From positions 1-26,382 of IMG/VR virus record IMGVR_UViG_3300042328_000299: DNA of 26,382 nt. The stretch is one strand, 5' to 3'. The stretch comes from a virus. Both the position numbers and the translations under genes were made by a program. Within the stretch, counting starts at the first letter, position 1. Each line of letters begins with the position of its first letter. Under the pieces are notes generated by a model that was given only the letters and a program-made list of their open reading frames with translations, had not been told where the DNA came from and made no database searches. This document shows, piece after piece, positions 21,917 through 26,382 of the stretch.

Positions 21917-22765
21917 TTATGCTGATAGTCCAGAAGCTTTTAGATCACTTCTGAACTTATCTTCTTGAGCATTCTTTCTGTTGATCTCATTCTTGATCAT
22001 CTTATTACGATCTTTAGTAGTATCATACATACCGTATGCTGCTAGTCCTTGCATTATAGTGCCAATACCTTGTGCACCCCCTAACCCATCATAGATACTC
22101 TTTCCAGTTTCTAGTAGTCCTTCCCCTAGCCCAGCACCTGCTTCATATAGGTTACTACCAAATCCTTTTGTACTGTCCCACATACCAGCTAGTCCATTAC
22201 TCATACGATCATACCCACTGGGGACACTCACATATGGATTCTGCACTGCATCTAGTTGAGCAGCATCTAATGTTACTGACTGCTGTGCTCCTGTGATAGG
22301 GTCTACATAACCATAGTTATTACCCACTAGTCCTTGAGACCATGCTGGTTTTACTGCTGGTTCACCATCTGCTTTTGTAGTAGATTGTTGGAGTAATTGC
22401 CCTGTTGGAGTCTGTGGTGCGCTGACTCTTTTAGAGTCTGCACCTCTTGGTACATTATTGTTAAATAGTGCACTACCACTATCAGCATCAATACCTCCTG
22501 CAAGTCCTATTCCATAGCTTATTGGAGCAGAGTCAGATGTAGTTACAGGAGCAGTAGTTGCTTTAGGCTTTACTGCGGGAGCACTATATGCTTTTGTAGT
22601 AGTTGTCCCTTTAGGCTTAGCTTTTACTGCTTTATATCCACCAGGAGCTCTTTCATTTAACATTTCTTGGTAGGGGTCATACACAGATGCTTTTACAGTA
22701 GGTACTGTCTTCTTTACAACAGGTTGAAGCCCTCTTCCTGCAACCCATATTTGTTGTTCTGCCAT
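21917..22765 (-). CDS. Putative virion protein with disordered N-terminal half (N4 gp52 position)
   Basis: This 282-residue protein has residues about 15-150 rich in Pro, Thr, Ala, Ser and Lys, with repeated KPKATT/KPKGTT-like segments, so they are probably disordered. Residues 195-245 are Gly-rich and mildly hydrophobic (AGAGLGEGLLETGKSIYDGL, then IGTIMQGLAAYGMY), and the C-terminus is a charged helix (RNKMIKNEINRKNAQEDKFR). This composition suits an internal head or ejection component that must unfold to pass the tail, or a flexible tail-associated protein. It is the first gene after the TATAAT at 22818 and has AAAGGAT before ATG 22765. No enzymatic motif; the family is not recognised beyond its position between the virion RNA polymerase and the membrane-block protein. 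Confidence 0.68.
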   Translation of the reverse strand: MAEQQIWVAGRGLQPVVKKTVPTVKASVYDPYQEMLNERAPGGYKAVKAKPKGTTTTKAYSAPAVKPKATTAPVTTSDSAPISYGIGLAGGIDADSGSALFNNNVPRGADSKRVSAPQTPTGQLLQQSTTKADGEPAVKPAWSQGLVGNNYGYVDPITGAQQSVTLDAAQLDAVQNPYVSVPSGYDRMSNGLAGMWDSTKGFGSNLYEAGAGLGEGLLETGKSIYDGLGGAQGIGTIMQGLAAYGMYDTTKDRNKMIKNEINRKNAQEDKFRSDLKASGLSA

Positions 22766-22789
22766 ATCATATCCTTTATGTTTATATAT

Positions 22790-22812
22790 AAAGCTATTAG
22801 CTATTTAGCTTT
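22790..22812 (-). promoter_or_regulatory. Hairpin at the predicted 5' end of a late transcript
   Basis: Leftward reading gives AAAGCTA, a nine-base loop AATAGCTAA, then TAGCTTT: a perfect 7-bp stem. It lies about six bases after the TATAAT at 22818-22823, so a transcript started there would begin at or within one base of the stem. It is followed by the palindrome TTTATATATAAA (22781-22792). A 5' hairpin can protect mRNA from 5'-end-dependent decay. It could also act as a weak terminator for the upstream gene, though no U-run follows. Confidence 0.4.
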
Positions 22813-22817
22813 TCAGT

Positions 22818-22823
22818 ATTATA
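22818..22823 (-). promoter_or_regulatory. Late promoter -10 ahead of the gp52-position gene
   Basis: A perfect TATAAT within AGTATAATAC reads leftward, just after the stop of the 760-residue gene (stop at 22833-22835). No good -35 is present at 16-18 bases. The same core AGTATAATAC occurs in the rightward promoter at 8028. The leader would be about 45 bases and starts with the hairpin at 22790-22812. Confidence 0.5.
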
Positions 22824-22832
22824 CTACAATTA

Positions 22833-25115
22833 TCATGCATATTGCTTTTGTAGTACACCTTGTGTTGCATGCATACCATACTGTAGATTCATCTTCTCAT
22901 TAAGTGCTTCTATAGCATCGAATGCAACAGTTCTTGTTTCTAGTAGGAATACACTCTCTACACCATCTTCAGGTACTGCTTGTTCTTCTGCTGTAGGTGA
23001 TGTAGGAGTCTTTGTACCTACAGCATCTACCATCATGTACCCTCTATACCCAGACTCTGCTAGCTTTATAAAGTTAGTCACATTCTGTACTGGACCTACT
23101 GATGGTGCTGACATACCTGCTGTGAAGTTACCCCATGAATTATATGCTCCCATTATAGCAGTAGCTGCATTTATGATCTGTCTTTCTTTCTCACCACCCA
23201 TGCCTAGAGCGTTTACACCAAACGATGCTACCCCTAGTACTAGCGTTACAGCAGACATAGCAGTACTTATCATTATACTCTGAGTTATAGCTGCTACAGC
23301 TTGAGGACCACCAACAGCTGCTATCTGTGAAGCTGATAGCCCAGCCATAGAATTGAGAGCACCTATTCCATTCATTACATCAACATAGCCACTCACTATT
23401 GATACTACTGCTAGGGCTATACCATTTATATGTATAGCTCCTCCTATAACTTTCATACCCCATTCATCCCCAACATGTTTAGCATATATCATCATTGCAA
23501 TCTGTAAGAATAGCATGCTAGCTGCTAATGCTAGGAGTACTGATGATAGTTTCCACCCAGCACCTTTTGTTAATATAAATATAGCTACTGCTACTATTAC
23601 TATTATGACAGCTAATGCTTTTTGCCACCACTTAGCCTTCTTCTTTTTGAAGCCTGTATCAAAACACTTAGTAAATACAGTATGAAACTCATTAGCAGTC
23701 ATTGCATTGAATGCATCAACTCTCAGATATCCTCTATGAAATATAGCATTATCTTCATAGTAGAACTCAGTATGTAGATTCTTTATAGCATCCTTTATTG
23801 TAGTATCCATTACAGCTGAATTGATAGAAGCTGGTTCAATGAATAGACCAGGAAACTGTATAGTACCTCCAGTTGGGAACTTACTTGCTACAATAGCTTG
23901 TCTTGTTATTAGAGTACTTGTCTCAGTAGCTACTGCTTTTACCTTGAATCTCTTTGTATAGGTATATGACATGTTGAACAGCTGTGTGTATGCTGTACCT
24001 CTGGACCCTACTGCAGATGATCTTTGTACCTCCATAGGAGTTAGTTCTATTACTTCCCCTATAACTGGTTCTAGCACATCGTATAGCTCGCCATCATCTA
24101 ACACTGCTAGTGTGTCTAGTTCATGTCCCCAGTCTTCATTGTATGCTATATCAGCTACCTTCATGGATAGTCTTTTACTTCCTACATTTATGGTGTTGTT
24201 ATATGTAGGTACCCCCCATGCATTAGTAGGATATACTCCAGCAAGATACTGCATAGCATTACTTTCTATAGAAGCTCTCAGTGCTGCTAGGTCATTGAAC
24301 ATCTCTGGTGTTCCTCCAGCTACTGGGTTAGCAGTACTGATTGTATTGGTATATTGACCACCTACTGTGATCTGTACATCAATATAATCTCTTTTTATCT
24401 TTAGTACTATAGAGACATCACTAGTAGTATTATTCAGGTGAGTTCTTCTTACAGTATACCCAAACTGATTACTACCACCATCATGGTTCATCTTGTTTGT
24501 AGGAGGATTGATAGTATCACTGTATACATCATATGGATCTGATAGAATAGGTTCTACTCCAGCAGCAGTTATTCTGATTTTACCATCAGCAGTTATTCTG
24601 TAGAAGCCATCAGCAGTAGTATCGAATGTTCCTGTACCATTTACGAATTGGTAGTTCTTTATATCAGAATCTATTGGTAGAGTAGCTATTACTTCATTAG
24701 CTATTCTGCCCTGACTATAGTAGTATGTAGTAGCTGTATTTGTGTATGGTACTGACATATCATACAGATAGTCGTTATTGAGTTTATCTGCTATATCAGC
24801 ATTACTCTGAGGAGAGAATAGTAGCTTACTCTGATTCATCTTGAAGTATATGTTTTCTACTTTATCTATATTTTCAGTCTCTAGTATCTGCTTATTCATC
24901 TCCTTATATGATGTACCTATATTACGCAGGAATCTCTTGAATGTTTTATCAGATCTTACTTTAGAGCTATTTTGGTATATTTGAGCAGTACCATATACTT
25001 GTACTCCACCTACCATGCTCTTAGTGAATACTTTATCGAATAGAGACTTACGCATTACCTTATTGTTATGCATAGCTATTCTAGGTTTATTGTAATCCCT
25101 ATGGATGAAGCTCAT
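22833..25115 (-). CDS. Large structural protein with C-terminal membrane-spanning block, putative ejection protein
   Basis: This 760-residue protein has a soluble, beta-rich front two-thirds (residues about 120-480, many Thr/Asn/Gly strands). A strongly basic KKKKAKWWQK at 490-499 then leads into hydrophobic segments at about 500-516, 523-544, 556-577 and a Gly/Ala-rich stretch at about 605-632. The last 130 residues are polar. Short podoviruses deliver internal proteins that form a channel through the envelope, and a virion gene with 3-4 predicted membrane helices next to the packaged RNA polymerase fits that role; this is inference. It follows the 272-residue gene with an 8-base gap and a weak ribosome-binding site, implying translation by reinitiation. 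A promoter for the next genes lies right behind its stop. Family not recognised. Confidence 0.7.
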   Translation of the reverse strand: MSFIHRDYNKPRIAMHNNKVMRKSLFDKVFTKSMVGGVQVYGTAQIYQNSSKVRSDKTFKRFLRNIGTSYKEMNKQILETENIDKVENIYFKMNQSKLLFSPQSNADIADKLNNDYLYDMSVPYTNTATTYYYSQGRIANEVIATLPIDSDIKNYQFVNGTGTFDTTADGFYRITADGKIRITAAGVEPILSDPYDVYSDTINPPTNKMNHDGGSNQFGYTVRRTHLNNTTSDVSIVLKIKRDYIDVQITVGGQYTNTISTANPVAGGTPEMFNDLAALRASIESNAMQYLAGVYPTNAWGVPTYNNTINVGSKRLSMKVADIAYNEDWGHELDTLAVLDDGELYDVLEPVIGEVIELTPMEVQRSSAVGSRGTAYTQLFNMSYTYTKRFKVKAVATETSTLITRQAIVASKFPTGGTIQFPGLFIEPASINSAVMDTTIKDAIKNLHTEFYYEDNAIFHRGYLRVDAFNAMTANEFHTVFTKCFDTGFKKKKAKWWQKALAVIIVIVAVAIFILTKGAGWKLSSVLLALAASMLFLQIAMMIYAKHVGDEWGMKVIGGAIHINGIALAVVSIVSGYVDVMNGIGALNSMAGLSASQIAAVGGPQAVAAITQSIMISTAMSAVTLVLGVASFGVNALGMGGEKERQIINAATAIMGAYNSWGNFTAGMSAPSVGPVQNVTNFIKLAESGYRGYMMVDAVGTKTPTSPTAEEQAVPEDGVESVFLLETRTVAFDAIEALNEKMNLQYGMHATQGVLQKQYA

Positions 25116-25123
25116 ACTTCAGC

Positions 25124-25942
25124 CTATACAGCTGGAGTATTAGAATTCAGGTAGTCAATAGCAGCATTGAACTTGTTAATTATAGTAGCTTGATCAGGTA
25201 CGATGTCAGTAGCTAGTAGTTGCCCTATAGTCTGACTTAGTGCATTAACAGCATGACTTCTCTTACTGTCTTCAAATGATAGTATCTGTCTTCTAGCATA
25301 CTTATCTTGTGCATCTGTGTACCCTGTAGAAGTTCCTGATAGCCCTTTAATTGTACCATCCCCATCAGTTCCTATCTGTACTACTCCTGACTTTCTGTAT
25401 GCATCAGATAATGCAGCATATGCTTGAGCCTGGTATACTGCTTTCTGATCCCACTTAGTACCTTCATTCATCAGTGTCAACGGAGTACATCCATCAGCAG
25501 CATATGTTTCAATTCTACCATTGTCTCTGATACTTGTTGCCATTGTTGCTGCAGACTGTTTACACGTAGCATCTATCTCTTTGATAATCTTATCTATTTG
25601 ATATCCTACCATCATTCTATTAGCCATTGTAAGAGCTGTATCAGCTTCTATCTTAGCTAGACTATATGCTAGCTCTTTCTCTTGCTGTGCCCACTGCATT
25701 GCACCTTGTAGAACCTGCTGTGTAGTAGTAGTTGCTAACTGACTTATGAATTGACTAGCTAGTTCAGCATACTGAGGTCCTGTAAGCTTACTACCATCTA
25801 GCAGTTCCTTGAATGTATCCTTTGCTCTCATATAGATACTATCAATACCTAGAGCTGTTTCTGTTAAGGTATTAAACTTTGATACTACATCTAGTGTACC
25901 ATCTTCTTGTGTTGCTACTGGGAGTGTTTGTGTGTATGGCAT
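25124..25942 (-). CDS. Putative internal virion protein (N4 gp54 position)
   Basis: This 272-residue protein is mostly helical and rich in Ala, Gln, Thr and Asp, with one short beta/Gly region around residues 195-215 (VQIGTDGDGTIKGLSGTST). Examples of helices are LTGPQYAELASQFISQLATT and AYSLAKIEADTALTMANRM. Two cysteines occur in the middle third, including CKQSAATMA. No enzyme motif is seen. N4 gp54 is a virion protein of similar size (about 30 kDa as I recall) encoded at the equivalent place, so an internal head or core protein is likely. ATG 25942 has AAAAGGAC and a TATAAT 27 bases upstream, the same arrangement as for the RNA polymerase gene, and it heads a coupled pair with the membrane-block protein. 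Confidence 0.68.
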   Translation of the reverse strand: MPYTQTLPVATQEDGTLDVVSKFNTLTETALGIDSIYMRAKDTFKELLDGSKLTGPQYAELASQFISQLATTTTQQVLQGAMQWAQQEKELAYSLAKIEADTALTMANRMMVGYQIDKIIKEIDATCKQSAATMATSIRDNGRIETYAADGCTPLTLMNEGTKWDQKAVYQAQAYAALSDAYRKSGVVQIGTDGDGTIKGLSGTSTGYTDAQDKYARRQILSFEDSKRSHAVNALSQTIGQLLATDIVPDQATIINKFNAAIDYLNSNTPAV

Positions 25943-25968
25943 ATCTCGTCCTTTTATCTGTTATTGAA

Positions 25969-25974
25969 ATTATA
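25969..25974 (-). promoter_or_regulatory. Late promoter -10 ahead of the gp54-position gene
   Basis: A perfect TATAAT reads leftward in the 48-base gap between the partial gene at the right edge and the 272-residue gene. It is 27 bases from the ATG, exactly as at the RNA polymerase gene. No TTGACA-like element lies 16-18 bases upstream (that DNA is the end of the preceding gene). Confidence 0.5.
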
Positions 25975-25990
25975 GCGTAGATCTTAGATG

Positions 25991-26382
25991 TTAGTTGTCC
26001 TGATTGAACACTTCAAAAAAGGCTGTAGCGCTCCACCACTCGTTAGCTACAGTATCAGTGACAAGACGATATTCCTTTGTATTAGCAAAAGCTGTAGTAT
26101 CATATAAACCAAAAGGTGTAGATTCAATGGAGTAGCTCAACCCATTGCTTACAGATACTCCACCTGATGCAATCGTTACCCATGCACCACCATCTATACT
26201 TAGCTGTAATTTTCCATATGCAGCAAGACCAGTAATCTTTACGCCATAGTCAGATCTTAGATTACGAGTCGCTAGAAATCCACTTCCAAATGATTTACTA
26301 TGGATTGTGATTGTACCTCCTGATAACCCGAGTTGGCTTTTGAGGGTAAGGGATATAAGAAGTTTAGCGGTGTTGTTTGGGT
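25991..26382 (-). CDS. C-terminal 129 codons of a beta-rich structural protein
   Basis: A leftward frame enters from the right edge and ends at TAA (25991-25993), giving 129 residues with no start in the window. It is almost all short strands and turns, rich in Gly, Ser and Thr: for example LGLSGGTITIHSKSFGSG, KLQLSIDGGAWVTIASGG and STPFGLYDTTAFANT, with a Trp-containing end (NEWWSATAFFEVFNQDN). This looks like a beta-sandwich domain of a capsid decoration or tail-associated protein. In N4 the neighbouring genes are gp55 and the capsid protein gp56, but I cannot match it to either. The fold call is from composition only. Confidence 0.65.
   Translation of the reverse strand, partial: PNNTAKLLISLTLKSQLGLSGGTITIHSKSFGSGFLATRNLRSDYGVKITGLAAYGKLQLSIDGGAWVTIASGGVSVSNGLSYSIESTPFGLYDTTAFANTKEYRLVTDTVANEWWSATAFFEVFNQDN

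Noticed and set aside
1-26382. tRNA genes, integrase or attachment sites, insertion sequences
   Set aside because: None seen on reading; gaps are too short for most of these, and no tRNA cloverleaf, transposase or integrase motif was recognised. A tRNAscan-type run would settle tRNAs.

Overview
This window is best read as part of an N4-like podovirus genome (Schitoviridae type) of a Gram-negative bacterium. Three things point there. A leftward 2833-residue protein carries all the catalytic motifs of a T7-family single-subunit RNA polymerase inside a much larger polypeptide, which is the signature of the N4 virion RNA polymerase. A rightward replication block has the N4 gene 42-43-44-45 flavour: a DUF7192-like protein, a helicase/primase fusion, a PD-(D/E)XK nuclease and an N4-type SSB. 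The two sets converge tail to tail, as N4 middle and late genes do. The DNA is AT-rich by eye (not computed), UAA, UGA and UAG all act as stops, and the host cannot be named from this sequence.

Layout. Bases 1-7962 (+): tightly packed replication/recombination genes, namely the end of an unknown gene, a DUF7192-like protein, an ATPase-primase fusion, a hypothetical protein, a GIY-YIG-like nuclease, a small hypothetical protein, a coiled-coil/Myb-like protein, a PD-(D/E)XK nuclease overlapping a RecA-like ATPase, a small hypothetical protein, the SSB, and four very small or small genes. Bases 7963-8060: the best rightward regulatory site, a 12-bp hairpin with a sigma70-like promoter. Bases 8061-12394 (+): an accessory nucleotide-metabolism block with an HNH endonuclease, class I ribonucleotide reductase alpha and beta separated by a 55-codon ORF, a small hypothetical protein, a DUF6378 protein and a MazG-like NTP pyrophosphohydrolase. 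Bases 12405-26382 (-): late virion genes, namely the virion RNA polymerase, two helical or low-complexity proteins, a 760-residue protein with a membrane-spanning block, a 272-residue helical protein and the 3' end of a beta-rich protein. There is no gene-free stretch over 300 bases; the longest gaps are about 60-100 bases. No tRNA, CRISPR array, insertion sequence or integrase was seen.

How it fits together. In N4 the virion polymerase is packaged and injected, and an SSB both coats DNA and activates host RNA polymerase at late promoters. Here each of three leftward late blocks begins with a perfect TATAAT and no recognisable -35, which fits an activator-dependent late promoter class. The RNR, DUF6378 and MazG-like genes presumably supply and police the dNTP pool. 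The nuclease, RecA-like ATPase, GIY-YIG-like protein and SSB look like one recombination/replication module.

Most worth checking: the HExxH metallopeptidase-like site inside the virion RNA polymerase polypeptide, the HNH gene that overlaps the start of nrdA and has foreign-looking arginine codons, the recurrent fusion of stop codon and Shine-Dalgarno, the -35-less late promoters, and a late transcript predicted to begin directly in a hairpin. I found no evidence for a wholly new defence or mobile system.
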